Positions 38,892 through 48,966 are shown, counted from the stretch's first letter. The stretch is DNA of 64,000 nt from Terribacillus aidingensis (GCF_900215625.1 NZ_OBEK01000002.1:418676-482675); one strand, 5' to 3'. Notes: a model not told the origin generated them from the sequence alone. Program-made: numbers and translations.

Positions 38892-39533
38892 TTATTTAAG
38901 TGTAAGACGAAGTTCTCTCTCTAAATAAACAGTTAAAGCATTAATAGAAGTTATTACTTTTACATCTGACTTAGCTTCGATTGGCAATGCAGCATCAACC
39001 ATAGATAGCTGAGAAAAAGCAATAATTTCACTAGCTTCTGCAGCAAGTACATGTTCAACTATCGCTTCCGTATAATCATTTTTTTTATTAGCCATAATGA
39101 GCTGAAATGCGTTAGGGATAATTTCAACTGAATACTTCTTGCTGCTGGATTTATTGTTGACGAATAAATGCAGCCGATTCATGGTTCCTTGTACTGTATC
39201 TGGATTCGTAAAGTACAATTTGGCAGTTTTGTATTGTTTTAATTCAAGAAAGAATGGCTCATCAATTTTAATGATTGGAATATCTAAGTTAATGTCTGTC
39301 GATAAATAAAGAATATAATTCGTACAGGTAAGAAGAATAGCGTCTGGATTAGTTGAACTTATCCAATTTATTTGTTCCTCGACCTTACGATATGGATTAA
39401 ATGATTGATATCCCTTAATATGATACATCAAGGCTGGGTCTACATAGTGTGTTAATGCAACATCATAGGAAGCCAAAGCTTTCTCAATATAGTCTATATT
39501 CGAATGGTGGGCATGTAAGCATGCTATATTCAA
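38892..39533 (-). CDS. Asp/Glu racemase-like fold protein lacking the second Cys
   Basis: 213 aa, resembling the aspartate/glutamate/hydantoin racemase superfamily. The first half has AILLTCTNYILYL with Cys70 at the usual first catalytic place. In the second half the corresponding segment is IIAFSQLSMVDAA, with Ser174 and Ser177 and no Cys. It therefore may not racemise by the two-Cys mechanism. The start is TTG, behind GGAG at a 9-base distance. It is monocistronic and divergent from the methyltransferase gene. Confidence 0.55.
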   Translation of the reverse strand: MNIACLHAHHSNIDYIEKALASYDVALTHYVDPALMYHIKGYQSFNPYRKVEEQINWISSTNPDAILLTCTNYILYLSTDINLDIPIIKIDEPFFLELKQYKTAKLYFTNPDTVQGTMNRLHLFVNNKSSSKKYSVEIIPNAFQLIMANKKNDYTEAIVEHVLAAEASEIIAFSQLSMVDAALPIEAKSDVKVITSINALTVYLERELRLTLK

Positions 39534-39694
39534 ATAATCACTCCGCCGATTTGTGTCATGTTTTTATTCTATAGATTTTCTTCCCAGGAATAATAAAACC
39601 TTCGACAAGCTCTGTCAGGAAACCTCTATAAAAATAGATATTGCTGATTCTCTGTTATAATAGACTTAAATAGTGGTCAAGAAAGGCTTAAATA

Positions 39695-40657
39695 ATGATA
39701 ACTCAAAACGCAGCACAACCAGAATACCTATACACGTACGCACATGGACTTGAGGAAGATTCTCTCTGTGGATTAGAACAAAGAGCGCTTTTCGGGGAAG
39801 AATCAGATAACCTTATAAGAAGTAGGAAAAGTATAGACCCAAGCAGAAGTCCGTTTATAAAGGGAAGGCTCTCAATTCTTTATACAGGTGATACAGTTCA
39901 AGCTATCTCCAAGCAAGTGGAACAGATAGAGCTTCATAACCAAACTTTTAAGGTGCTTTACCTGAAAATAAATGACCTTTCTAATGACCAGAAAATTGAA
40001 TTTGCAGAAAGACGGGAAATTGAGAGAGAAATTGGCTGGAATATCACCGGAGAAGCAGACATGCATAATCCTGACATTCTTTTCGGTATTGTTCCGTTTC
40101 AAGGACGCTGGTATTTCGGTGCCTACCAGGAAAGCGAATCGGTTTGGCTGCATCACGTGAAGAAACCGCAGGAATATTCCACTGCATTAAGCACACGTTT
40201 AGCCAGGGCTGTTGTCAATATTGCAGTTCCAGACCCATTAGGTGTCCGTGTTATTGATCCATGCTGCGGCATAGGAACGGTGCTCGTTGAAGCGCTCTCG
40301 ATGAATATTCCAATCATTGGCTCTGACCGAAATCCTTTAGTCGTTAAAGGAGCGAGAGAGAATATTGTCCATTTCGACTACCAAGGGCAAGCAGAAGTGA
40401 AAGACATTGCAGACGAAGAAGGCCATTATGATGTGGCGATTGTAGATATGCCATACAACATATATTCCCGCGCAACCGCGGAGGAGCAGTATACAATTAT
40501 CAAGCATGCCAGAAGAATAGCGGATAAGATGGTTATTCTTACCATTGAGGATATGGACGAGATGATTTTAAAAGCAGGATTTACGATAGTGGATCGCGGT
40601 GTGGCGAATAAAGGTGTGAAAGCCCTGTTTTCGAGGCGGGTACTTGTTTGTGAATGA
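39695..40657 (+). CDS. TRM11-like SAM-dependent RNA methyltransferase
   Basis: 320 aa. The C-terminal half is a Rossmann methyltransferase: motif I VIDPCCGIGTVLVEAL, acidic motif II GSDRNPLVV and the catalytic DMPYNIYS, the (D/N)PPY-type motif of N2-guanine or N6-adenine methyltransferases, in the TRM11/RlmL group. The N-terminal half resembles the THUMP-side extension (YLYTYAHGLEEDSLCGLEQR). The likely substrate is tRNA or rRNA. An extended -10 (TGTTATAAT, ending 39661) lies upstream. A perfect 15-bp terminator follows. Confidence 0.8.
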   Translation: MITQNAAQPEYLYTYAHGLEEDSLCGLEQRALFGEESDNLIRSRKSIDPSRSPFIKGRLSILYTGDTVQAISKQVEQIELHNQTFKVLYLKINDLSNDQKIEFAERREIEREIGWNITGEADMHNPDILFGIVPFQGRWYFGAYQESESVWLHHVKKPQEYSTALSTRLARAVVNIAVPDPLGVRVIDPCCGIGTVLVEALSMNIPIIGSDRNPLVVKGARENIVHFDYQGQAEVKDIADEEGHYDVAIVDMPYNIYSRATAEEQYTIIKHARRIADKMVILTIEDMDEMILKAGFTIVDRGVANKGVKALFSRRVLVCE

Positions 40658-40691
40658 AAAACTAATCATTGTTTACAGCATAAATTGAGGC

Positions 40692-40730
40692 AGCCCCCTG
40701 ATGAGCTATAGCTCATCAGGGGGCTTTACG
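40692..40730 (+). terminator. Terminator of the TRM11-like gene
   Basis: A perfect 15-bp stem (40692-40706 with 40711-40725) around TATA, then TTTACG. Confidence 0.88.
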
Positions 40731-41110
40731 CATTATAAGACGTTTTGACGTTGACATAACAACAAACGCTTGGTATAAAGTGGATATTCATTCTTTCGTT
40801 TTAAAACTTCTTTCAAGGTCCTGCAGCTATAAAGAGTTGTGTCGGAAAACGCGGATTTTCAACGTTATGAACGTTTTTCGAGAGCTATCCAGTTTCTAAC
40901 ACAAAGTTAAGGAAACAAATTTCTATTAAAATTCGCCTGTCTGGTATCCGACGTGCTCTACAGAAGAACTCACTTACCAAGAAAGTTGATTGAATTATGG
41001 CAGCATGGTGGAAGTATTCATGAGGTATAAGGAGACCGATACTTGCCTAACTTAATTTGATTATTTGACCTTTTAACAAGGAATAAAATAGTTAGGAGCT
41101 GTGTGTACGA
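40731..41110. other. Intergenic region upstream of the M29 aminopeptidase
   Basis: About 380 bases; I see no gene. A short open stretch ending at about 40993 reads KIRLSGIRRALQKNSLTKKV without a start. Promoter boxes near 41057-41090 (TTGATT, TTGACC, TAAAAT) are poorly spaced. Confidence 0.4.
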
Positions 41111-42361
41111 ATGAAAGGAATATATGAGCTTGTTAGAGAAGAACAATTGCAAAAGTATGCCAAGCTTGCGGTACGAATTGGTGTAAATGTGCAAAAAAAT
41201 CAACTAGTGGTTATTCATAGTGACGTAAAACATGTAACTTTTGCACGTCTTATTCAAACGGCAGCCTATGAAGCGGGGGCTTCAAATGTGGTGATGGACT
41301 GGACAGACGAAGAGTCTACCCAAGCATTTTATATACATGCCGCAGATGATGCCATCGATCACATTCCCGACTGGCAGCATGCCCGCTTTAAGGAGTGGGA
41401 CGATACAGGTGCTGCTTACATTCATATTATTTCTGAAGACTTCGATGTCTTTAAGGATGTTTCCCCAGAACGGATCAGCCGCTTTCAAAAGGCCTTCCGC
41501 ACCAAGTTGGAGGATTATTATGCAAGAATTAGGTCTCACGAGGTACGCTGGTGTCTCCTAGCTGTCCCGTCCTTCTCATGGGCTGCGAAAGTATTTCCTA
41601 GCGTAACTAAAGAAGTAGCCGTGCAATCGTTATGGCAAGCCATTTTAAGTGGTGCGCGGGCAGATGGAACAAATCCTATTAAAGACTGGGAGAATCATAA
41701 CCGAGTCTTCGAGTCCCGGAAAACATTTCTAAACGATTGCCAGTTTGACGCCCTGCATTTTACCAATAGCCGAGGAACGGATCTTGTTGTCGGCTTGCCT
41801 AACAATCATGTCTTTATCGGCGGGGGAGTAACAGATAACAGGGGAATCTCGTTCTTTCCGAACATTCCCACAGAGGAAATTTTTTCGGCCCCACATAAAG
41901 ATAAGGTGAATGGCAGCCTCGTAGCCACGAAACCGCTTGTCTATGGGGGAGAAGTCATCCATGATGTTTCCCTCATTTTTCAAGATGGACGGATTACGTC
42001 CTATGATGCTGCTACTGGGCAGGAAGCGTTACACCGTCTCATAGAAACAGACGAAGGTTCCCATTATCTAGGGGAAATTGCCTTGGTCTCTAACCATTCT
42101 CCTCTTGCTCAGGCGGATATGCTTTTTTACATCACTTTGTTTGATGAAAATACGGCCTGCCATATTGGCATCGGCAACGCTTCTCCTTCCAACCTTCAAC
42201 ATGGCAGTGACCTATCGGGGGAAGCGTTGAAGGAAGCAGGATTGAATACGTCCCTCCTGTCAATCAATGTGGCCTTTGGTACCGAAGATATGAAAGTGGT
42301 AGGGAGGAAAGAAGGGGGAACGGAAGTTTTATTAATGAAAGACGGTGATTTCCGATTCTAA
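41111..42361 (+). CDS. ampS: M29 family metallo-aminopeptidase
   Basis: Cobalt/zinc-type cytosolic aminopeptidase of the AmpS/thermophilic aminopeptidase family, 416 aa. Metal-ligand motifs in order: FPNIPTEEIF (about 254-263), GEIALVSNHSPL (about 322-333), and TLFDENTACHIGIGNA with the ligand His (about 343-358). Standard family length. The start follows AGGAGCTGTGTGTACGA. It is the last apparently normal housekeeping gene before the decayed accessory stretch. Confidence 0.92.
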   Translation: MKGIYELVREEQLQKYAKLAVRIGVNVQKNQLVVIHSDVKHVTFARLIQTAAYEAGASNVVMDWTDEESTQAFYIHAADDAIDHIPDWQHARFKEWDDTGAAYIHIISEDFDVFKDVSPERISRFQKAFRTKLEDYYARIRSHEVRWCLLAVPSFSWAAKVFPSVTKEVAVQSLWQAILSGARADGTNPIKDWENHNRVFESRKTFLNDCQFDALHFTNSRGTDLVVGLPNNHVFIGGGVTDNRGISFFPNIPTEEIFSAPHKDKVNGSLVATKPLVYGGEVIHDVSLIFQDGRITSYDAATGQEALHRLIETDEGSHYLGEIALVSNHSPLAQADMLFYITLFDENTACHIGIGNASPSNLQHGSDLSGEALKEAGLNTSLLSINVAFGTEDMKVVGRKEGGTEVLLMKDGDFRF

Positions 42362-43552
42362 TAAAAAGGGCTAAATGGTATCTATGGACAAAGAAGTCAT
42401 ATGAAATAATCCTCTTCAAATAGTTCTACTTTATTTTTAACTAACCACCCTAAAAAAGTACACTCTTTCGAGCATTCTACGTATTACATATACTTTATCG
42501 GATATTGGACACTTTTAGTAAAATTTGGAGACAGAAAAGCTATAGAAGTGTTTTAAAAATGGAAGAATAGTGTAAATTTGAAAGACCTAGGATAGAAACA
42601 ATAGAAGATTTACGCATGTATATACACTTTGAAATCGAAATAACAGCAGTTTAAGTAAGGAGGAGCTGGACTTTTTAAAAAAACTACTTTTTTCGGTTAG
42701 TTATCAGTAAGTTAAAGAAAATGAATCTACCTCCATATAACACACACGTCAGAATAGAAGCCGTCCATTGCAATAACATGACCCACAAATCAACAACTAA
42801 ACGCGTTGAGAGCTTCCTAGCAGCATTAAAAAGTCATCATATGTGCAATTTTCTTAGTTAGAGAAGCAGCCTCCTTGTGGAGACTGCTTCTTACTTGTTT
42901 ATATTGAAGGAAAACAAAATCGTGCCTAGTTCAGTTTGCTCTCTTCATTGCCGTTCTGACATACATGTCCGATCAATTCACTTATAACTATGTAAGTACT
43001 GCTCTGTAGACGGCTTTTCCATCTTGGTATAGACAGTATTTCTAATGTTCAGTATAATACTGGGTTAGCTCCTTTGAGAACAGCCTAACATTGCACAATC
43101 GTTAATTCTTTGGAAGTATTCGACACCTTCTTGCCAAACACTTTCAAAATTCACTTTGTCTTCATACTTTTTGTGAAGCATAGCAAATTTCCATTTCATT
43201 TGTTATTAATTTGGTCTATGCTCTTATGGAAACCTACCATGTAAGCTTTTCATAGCTTTTGTGGTCTGGTCGGTCTGCCAATAAGAATCAGCTAATAGAT
43301 ACAATGTCTTCAATTCGATTTTGTTTTTTCTCTAGTGTATCCTCAAGATAACGATTCGCAACTGCTGGCAATCCACGGGGTACATACAGAAGAATTAGAT
43401 TAAGATTGGCAGTAGCTAACGAACTATCATTCTCAATTTTCTTTCAAATGTTCAAGGCTCATTAAATTGTTGCCTATTAGTCTAATGAATGTATTTACTT
43501 AAGTTATAGCTGTCTTACATTTGGGGAGTTTAAACTTGGTAATCACAATAAT
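42362..43552. other. AT-rich decayed intergenic stretch
   Basis: About 1.2 kb without an intact gene. It holds a hairpin at 42863-42890 (GAAGCAG and CTGCTTC plus CTCC/GGAG) and a broken minus-strand gene between about 43060 and 43470. The first 480 bases show only short frames with many stops. Confidence 0.55.
43060..43470 (-). pseudogene. Decayed unrecognised gene
   Basis: On the minus strand, pieces in different frames read ENDSSLATANLNLILLYVPR, then GLPAVANRYLEDTLEKKQNR and IEDIVSIS followed by a stop, FLLADRPDHKSYEKLTW, and later MKWKFAMLHKKYEDKVNFES, then VWQEGVEYFQRINDCAML. The pieces keep protein-like composition and the right order but are split by stops and frame changes. I cannot name the family. 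Confidence 0.5.
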
Positions 43553-44071
43553 TTATTCCTTCATTTTAATTAACTTTGTTAACAGCTCTATGGCAGGCAT
43601 TAGATTGTGATCGTTGTAATAAGCACCTTTCATCCATAATCCTTCAACCATAATATCAACAAATGAAACCCATTCCGGTGATAACTCTTGAGATAAATTA
43701 TTTAATACTTCGATGTAAAAGTTGTTCCAAACTGCTAACAGTTCTTTAGCTTCTGTTTCATAGTTTAAAAGAGAAGTGTACGCTTTAATCTCTTCGCTCT
43801 TAGAAACTGTATAACTAGCATATATATAAGCTTCTGTATAAGAATTCCTTACCTTTAACTCTTCGTCCACTAAATCTTTTACAAATTTGATGATAAACTC
43901 ATGCAAACTTTGTAGCAGTGCTTCTTTAGAAGGGAAATGATACATAAATCCTCCCTTACTTATATTCGCTATCTCACATATATTACTTATCGAAAAATTA
44001 CTTATTCCTTTTTCAGAAATAACTTTAATTGCTGACTTAAGAATGAGTTCTCTTTTATCTTCTCCTCGCAT
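43553..44071 (-). CDS. TetR family regulator, copy 1
   Basis: 172 aa. The N-terminal helix-turn-helix is intact (IKVISEKGISNFSISNICEI, then ANISKGGFMYHFPSKEALLQ), followed by a variable ligand domain. It is a clear paralogue of the regulator at 48967-49476. The ATG at 44071 (MRGEDKREL) follows GGAGGG; the open frame extends 33 codons upstream, but that part is the shifted tail of the decayed transporter, not regulator sequence. The regulator survives though the transporter beside it is broken, so it may still act on the shared operators. Confidence 0.82.
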   Translation of the reverse strand: MRGEDKRELILKSAIKVISEKGISNFSISNICEIANISKGGFMYHFPSKEALLQSLHEFIIKFVKDLVDEELKVRNSYTEAYIYASYTVSKSEEIKAYTSLLNYETEAKELLAVWNNFYIEVLNNLSQELSPEWVSFVDIMVEGLWMKGAYYNDHNLMPAIELLTKLIKMKE

Positions 44072-44097
44072 ACTTGACCCTCCGTAATTAATAGTAG

Positions 44098-45250
44098 CTA
44101 ATTCCTTACATAGTCTTTTACTTTTAAAATAATGATGCCTCAATAGACCAAGGATCTCATAGCTTAACATAACTGTTTGAATAATAATATATTAATGGCA
44201 ACGAGTCCGCTTACTATTCCATAAGCAATAGAATTAAACCTGTTCATCGCTAAGAAGATAATACTCATCACTCGTCCTAAAATATTGTCAATATTTTCTT
44301 GGGTAGCCGTAAAAGGTATATAAACAAAACGCATTGCAAAACCGATAAAGAAAACAATAACAGTTAAAACCATTTAGTTTGGAGCCTTACTAAATATTAA
44401 AAGAGCCATCAATGTGGCAAACAACCCAATAGTAGAAGACAGTCATCTTCTATTAATTTTAACAAAACGAAATAATATTGTACTTATTATTATACCTAAC
44501 CCGAGAGATACTTTCATTAAACTTAGGTTTATAGGTGTACCATCATGAAGTTCAACTAGTAAAGGAATGGCAATTTGTAATGAACCAAAGGCAAAAAAGT
44601 TTAAAGTATTAGAACTAGGATACCCGTAATTAGATTTCTTTTCTTAAATATAGAAGAAAACTTCTTTAAGGTCTTCCACTGGACTGTTCGAATCTTTTCT
44701 ATTAACAGGTGCTTCCTTTCTGAAGGGAGAGAAGATTACACAAGCAGAGAAGAACACAAGTATAGTCGCTATTAACTAGCTTATACTAACTCCACTGTTT
44801 TCCATTGCCTTCCCTGCCAATACAGTACCAGCAATGAAGACAACTTGATCCAGGCCTTGAAGTAGTTTGCTTATTGTAAATGTCTTTTCCGCAATTTTCG
44901 GTATCATAGAGGAACTCGCAGTCAAAAAAAGCATCTGGGGTGCCAAAACTTACAGCCATCGTAATTAGTTACCCTAAATTCTTGGTGTTGCTATTGGTGT
45001 AAATTGAATATCATTAGTAACAGTAAGCTTTTATTAAATTGGTACCAAACATGATAGTCGTTTTCTTATACTAACCTGCAGGACACCACTGAAAATCATC
45101 ATCGATAATCCAGGAACAGTTGCAGCTGTTTACACTTATCCTATAGAACAGGCTGATCCTAAATCACTAACTACATACAAGTAGTAGTAAGAAAACATGC
45201 TATAACCAAGTACAGCAAAATACCAGCAAGTAAAACAAAGAGGTATTCAT
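44098..45250 (-). pseudogene. Decayed MFS efflux transporter, copy 1
   Basis: The sequence runs parallel to the intact transporter at 49498-50703 over its length but is broken by many frameshifts and stops. Its end still reads KVKDYVRN plus a stop, matching KARNYVRS of the intact copy. A remaining frame (44164-44373) reads FFIGFAMRFVYIPFTATQEN, then RVMSIIFLAMNRFNSIAYGI. The gap to the regulator is also conserved. This is a duplicated transporter-regulator module with a dead transporter. Confidence 0.85.
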
Positions 45251-45380
45251 ATCAAAAACACTCCAGACTCTTTAAAATTGCAAAGTTCGGTCGGTACCAC
45301 TTTAAGGTACAAATAAATTTCAGTTAGAGTAAACCAGAAAGATCTAATTAATTGCGCAAAAATTCAGGACTATTTTAATG

Positions 45381-45409
45381 TTTACCCAAAGGTTTAATTA
45401 GAGTATAAT
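45381..45409 (+). promoter_or_regulatory. Sigma-A promoter of the FAD monooxygenase gene
   Basis: TTTACC at 45381-45386 and a perfect TATAAT at 45404-45409, spacing 17. Confidence 0.75.
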
Positions 45410-45410
45410 T

Positions 45411-45429
45411 CATACCGACCGTATGGTAC
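45411..45429 (+). promoter_or_regulatory. TetR-type operator before the monooxygenase gene
   Basis: CATAC-CGACC-GTATG lies directly after the -10. From 45413 it matches the reverse complement of the operator at 50730-50747 in 14 of 18 positions. A degraded relative (TTCGGTCGGTACCAC) lies at 45286-45300 before the dead transporter. Confidence 0.65.
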
Positions 45430-45454
45430 AAATTCTTTTGAGAGGTGATTGATT

Positions 45455-46606
45455 GTGGAACTTAAACCGAAAGTACTAATTATTGGCGCAGGTGTTGCAG
45501 GTCTTACTTTATCAATCTTTTTAAAAAGAGCAGGTATTGAAAGTGTCGTGTACGAGGCTAGTGTTGAAAACCAAAACTCTGGTGCAGGTTTTGTATTATC
45601 ACCAAACGGAATTCGTGTGCTAGAAAGTCTGGGTGTTCAAGGTGAAATATTAAAGAGAGGTTCAAGGTTGATACACGATAGTACTCATGGATTAAAAGGT
45701 GAAGAAATCATGAGATCAACATTTGACACAACAAATAGTGGGTTTGATCTTTTGAGTCTTAATCGATATGATTTATGCGAGGTACTTTTATCAGAAGCAA
45801 AAAAGCAAGGGATTAATGTAATTTATAATAAAAAGTTAATTGACGTGACTCAAAGCTATGATCATGTGAATGCCCATTTCCAAGATGGTTCATTCCAAAA
45901 GGGAGATTTGTTAGTTGGTGCTGATGGAGTACATTCAAAAACAAGAAGAATTACCTTTCCTGAGATGTATCTTGATTACACGGGTCTTTACGGAATTCAA
46001 GGACTTGCACCATCGAATAGTTATTATGACGAAATGCTTTTTGAAAAAAGCATATCCTTTACAGACTTTAAGAAAGATTTTTATGTTTTTGTTAGTAGAA
46101 CAAACCCCAAATCAAAGAATGGTTTACTTTGGCAGGCTTTAGGAAAAAAAGAAAGGAAATATCCTACTAATGAATTTGAACAATTAGATAGTGAAAATAT
46201 CAAAAAAAGACTACTCCAGCAAATAGAGGATTGGGAAAACCCTTTTGTTGATATACTAAAACAAACGACTTCGATTCACCCTCGAAGTCTATATACCCTC
46301 AAAAACATTACACACTGGTCTAGAGATAGGATAGTCCTTATAGGAGATGCCATTCATACAACGAATCCTATTCTTGGGCAAGGAGCATCTTGGTCTCTAG
46401 AAGATGGGATGTATTTAGCTAAAATGCTTTCTAAACATTCATATAGAGATGCCTTCTATTTCTTTGAATATGATCGTAGGAAAAGAATTGAATTCATTAA
46501 AGAACATGTAGGTATGAGTATTGAAGACCTTTCATTTTCACATGGAGGTGCTTTTGAAACAGCATTTAACTATTCAATAGAATGGGAAGATAGTAAAGTA
46601 AAGTAG
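45455..46606 (+). CDS. FAD-dependent aromatic-hydroxylase-type monooxygenase
   Basis: 383 aa, group A flavin monooxygenase. The FAD loop is VLIIGAGVAGLTLSIFLKRA near the start, DLLVGADGVHSKTRR is the DG motif, and RIVLIGDAIHTTNPILGQGA the GD motif. Relatives hydroxylate aromatic compounds or inactivate antibiotics (TetX-like); the substrate here is unknown. The GTG at 45455 has GAGGTG seven bases before it, unlike the TTG two codons earlier. The shared operator links it to the efflux modules, so efflux plus oxidation of a toxic compound is plausible. Confidence 0.8.
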   Translation: MELKPKVLIIGAGVAGLTLSIFLKRAGIESVVYEASVENQNSGAGFVLSPNGIRVLESLGVQGEILKRGSRLIHDSTHGLKGEEIMRSTFDTTNSGFDLLSLNRYDLCEVLLSEAKKQGINVIYNKKLIDVTQSYDHVNAHFQDGSFQKGDLLVGADGVHSKTRRITFPEMYLDYTGLYGIQGLAPSNSYYDEMLFEKSISFTDFKKDFYVFVSRTNPKSKNGLLWQALGKKERKYPTNEFEQLDSENIKKRLLQQIEDWENPFVDILKQTTSIHPRSLYTLKNITHWSRDRIVLIGDAIHTTNPILGQGASWSLEDGMYLAKMLSKHSYRDAFYFFEYDRRKRIEFIKEHVGMSIEDLSFSHGGAFETAFNYSIEWEDSKVK

Positions 46607-46878
46607 GAAACTTGAGGTAAAAGGGATAGCTTATGCTATCTCTTTTACAAATACCTAGATACCTCTTATTTAAGAAGAAATTGTAAACGCGTTGAAGGCG
46701 GTCAACGCTGAAAACCTGAAATAGAGATTGGATATAGGATTATACCAATTGAAAATAGCGTAAGCGGAAGACAAAAAGTATAAATGTTAAGAAGAATAGC
46801 ATATATGACCTATATTATTTCAAGAGTTTAGCTTGCATTCAACGCTCAATGGATACATTTACTATGAGGAGGTCATTA

Positions 46879-47061
46879 AATGTATATTATAAAAGATCAA
46901 CATGGGGTGAGAAAAAGAATACGTATACAAAATCTTTAAAAACATATCATTTTGTGAGATACGTTGAATTAAAGTATGTTAAGGATTTGGAGGATGAAGA
47001 AACGAGACGCCTAAGGAGATATGGAATAACATTAAAATTAACAGCTAGTTTAAAACTGTGA
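46879..47061 (+). pseudogene. Small frameshifted gene, unknown product
   Basis: A strong AGGAGG (46866-46871) leads to ATG 46879 and a 19-codon frame ending RKRIRIQNL. The shifted frame continues as LKTYHFVRYVELKYVKDLED, then EETRRLRRYGITLKLTASLK. One base change near 46935 would join them into a basic protein of about 60 aa. The alternative reading is a 70-codon frame from 46849 that ignores the ribosome site. No family is recognised. Confidence 0.35.
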
Positions 47062-47114
47062 GTTGTTACCTTATATATGTGGTGGTTTTTGCTTATTAGG
47101 CAAAGTAATTATTA

Positions 47115-47146
47115 GAAGTCTGGATAGTATCCGGGCTTCTTTTATA
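47115..47146 (+). terminator. Terminator after the small broken gene
   Basis: GAAGTCTGGAT and ATCCGGGCTTC pair with two G-U pairs around AGT, then TTTTAT. Confidence 0.7.
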
Positions 47147-47294
47147 TAGGCATTACTCCATGTTATTATATAAAAACTTTAAAAATAAGAATTATTCTTT
47201 TGATTAAATGGAATACTACAATTTGAGGAATATTAATATGGAGATTAACCTCTTAAAACTCTAAAGGGGATATAGGTTAAAGGAGGATTTAGGT

Positions 47295-47936
47295 TTGGAT
47301 GAAATTGTAGTTACCTTATTCAGAACACTTATAGTGTTCTTAGTTCTCGTAATTTTATTTCGCTTCATGGGTAAAAAAGAATTGGGAGAAATTAGTTTAC
47401 TCGATGTAATTGTTTCCCTGTTAGTAGCAGAGCTAGCAGTAATTTCAATTGAGGACACAAGTATCTCGATGGTTAAGGGATTTGCACCTGTCTTTTTACT
47501 CATTTTCTTACAGGGTATGCTAGGAACTATCGGACTGAAAAATCAAAGCTTTCATAAGTTAGTCGAAGGAACACCGATAATCATGATTGAAAAGGGAGAA
47601 ATCGTTGAAGAGAACCTTAGAAAGCAAGGACTTACTTTAGCGGATATCCTTTTTCAACTAAGGAGAGAAAACGTATCGGATTTAAGAGAAGTAGAATATG
47701 CTATATTGGAAAGGTCTGGGGTACTATCTGTCTTTAAAAAAGGTGATAACAGTTTTACGCTACCATTAGTTTTGGATGGGGAGATTCAAGAGAATAATTT
47801 GGAAATAGTAAATAAAACGAAGAACTGGTTAATTACGGAGCTTCAAAAAATAGGGTACAGTCAGATGGAAAATATACTTTACTGCAGTTATATGAACGAA
47901 GAGTTCCACATTCAGAAGAAGGAGCATGGAGCTTAG
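47295..47936 (+). CDS. DUF421 family membrane protein (YetF/YdfR type)
   Basis: 213 aa. Three N-terminal membrane helices (about 5-24, 30-50, 60-80) are followed by the soluble DUF421 domain: the KKELGEISLLDVIVSLLVAE junction, then GTPIIMIEKGEIVEENLRKQ and DLREVEYAILERSGVLSV. YetF-family proteins are made in sporulating or stressed Bacillus; in some species they help spore germination. The TTG start follows AAAGGAGG. It is intact among decayed neighbours. Confidence 0.82.
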   Translation: MDEIVVTLFRTLIVFLVLVILFRFMGKKELGEISLLDVIVSLLVAELAVISIEDTSISMVKGFAPVFLLIFLQGMLGTIGLKNQSFHKLVEGTPIIMIEKGEIVEENLRKQGLTLADILFQLRRENVSDLREVEYAILERSGVLSVFKKGDNSFTLPLVLDGEIQENNLEIVNKTKNWLITELQKIGYSQMENILYCSYMNEEFHIQKKEHGA

Positions 47937-48966
47937 AAGGTACATTTTCCTTTTTTATCAATAGCTTTTAACTTCGTACCCTGCCTTATAAGATTCCTTT
48001 CAAACTAGCGCCAAAGCTGCCTAATCCATACTGGCTAATTGCTTTTCTACTTTTTCCTATCCTTTTTATGACTAAAAATCTGACCTGATTTAACTTTTAC
48101 CCAACGTAGAGTGTATGTGATTTTTAAGATGTTGGCAAGCGGCTAATTCCAATTGCCGTACCAAAAATTCGCCTCCAACGAGAGGGCTGGCCCATTATAA
48201 TCAACTAATGAAGCCAAATATCAGAGGAGAATAACGAATGAAGCAGATTGAAGAATATGGAAAACATCTCAAAGCGGAGTCTGATTAGTGAGCATTTTCA
48301 TGAAATAGAACAACAACAAACGAAGAATTTCTAATTACTCTTTTCAAGAGAAGTACAGTGGGAAGACCGAAAACTTAATCTTCCTTATACTCCATTTATC
48401 TGCAGATATACTCGGCAGACAAATGGTAGCAGGGTATTCACATGAATGTGGACTGCAAGGAAAGATATCGTTGATGAGGAGTTTATGGAAAGAATAGAAA
48501 ATCTGATTTTATATGGCGGTGTTGGCGTAGGCAAGACCCTTTTAGCAGCAGCAGTTGGGTGAAGCTAATTCAGCAAAAGCGTGGCTCAGTTACATATTTT
48601 ATTAGAAGCAAATGAAAAGAAACTCTAAGCAAACTACCAGCAGGTAGAAAACTTGGACCTTCTCATTCTAGATAATCTTGGTTATGTCATAAACAAGGAG
48701 CAGAATTACTCTTCCAAGGCTTAATCTGTGTTATAAGAAGAGAAGCATTATTATTATAACAAATCTACAGTTTGGGCATGGAATCATGTATTTGGCGATC
48801 CTATCTTACCAGAAGCCTTTATTGATCGCCAAATACATTACTCCCATTTAATTGTGTTTAATCGAGATAGTTATCACAAGAATTCTATAATGAATCAGCA
48901 ATAATAGATTAGGTTGGCAGGTGCTGTATTATGATTGAAATTAACTTTTTTCAATCGGTAATTTTT
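47937..48966. other. Region holding a decayed IS21-type element
   Basis: About 1 kb without an intact gene. Most of it is the istB wreck listed separately. The piece at 48120-48200 (ending in a GAGAGGGCTGGCCC stretch) may be the rest of istA, but too little is left to name it. Confidence 0.5.
48238..48904 (+). mobile_element. Degraded IS21-family istB (ATPase helper) remnant
   Basis: Pieces in shifting frames match the IstB/DnaC-like ATPase: MKQIEEYGKHLK at the start, the Walker A stretch NLILYGGVGVGKTLLAAAVG near 48510, LLILDNLGYV near 48660, and the end FGDPILPEAFIDRQIHYSHL then IVFNRDSYHK near 48800-48890. Many stops and indels make it inactive. The partner istA is not recognisable. Confidence 0.7.

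Larger units (their letters stand above)
46607..47294. other. Intergenic region with a broken small gene
   Basis: About 690 AT-rich bases holding a small frameshifted frame (46879-47061) and a terminator (47115). A shorter hairpin (GGGATAGC with GCTATCTC, about 46622-46642) follows the monooxygenase stop and is its likely terminator. The rest shows nothing. Confidence 0.45.

Noticed and set aside
44072-44170. N-terminal extension of TetR copy 1
   Set aside because: These 33 codons are the shifted tail of the transporter; the ribosome site and family alignment place the start at 44071.
44164-44373. 69-codon membrane-like frame as an independent gene
   Set aside because: It is one surviving piece of the decayed copy 1 transporter; it matches part of the intact copy.
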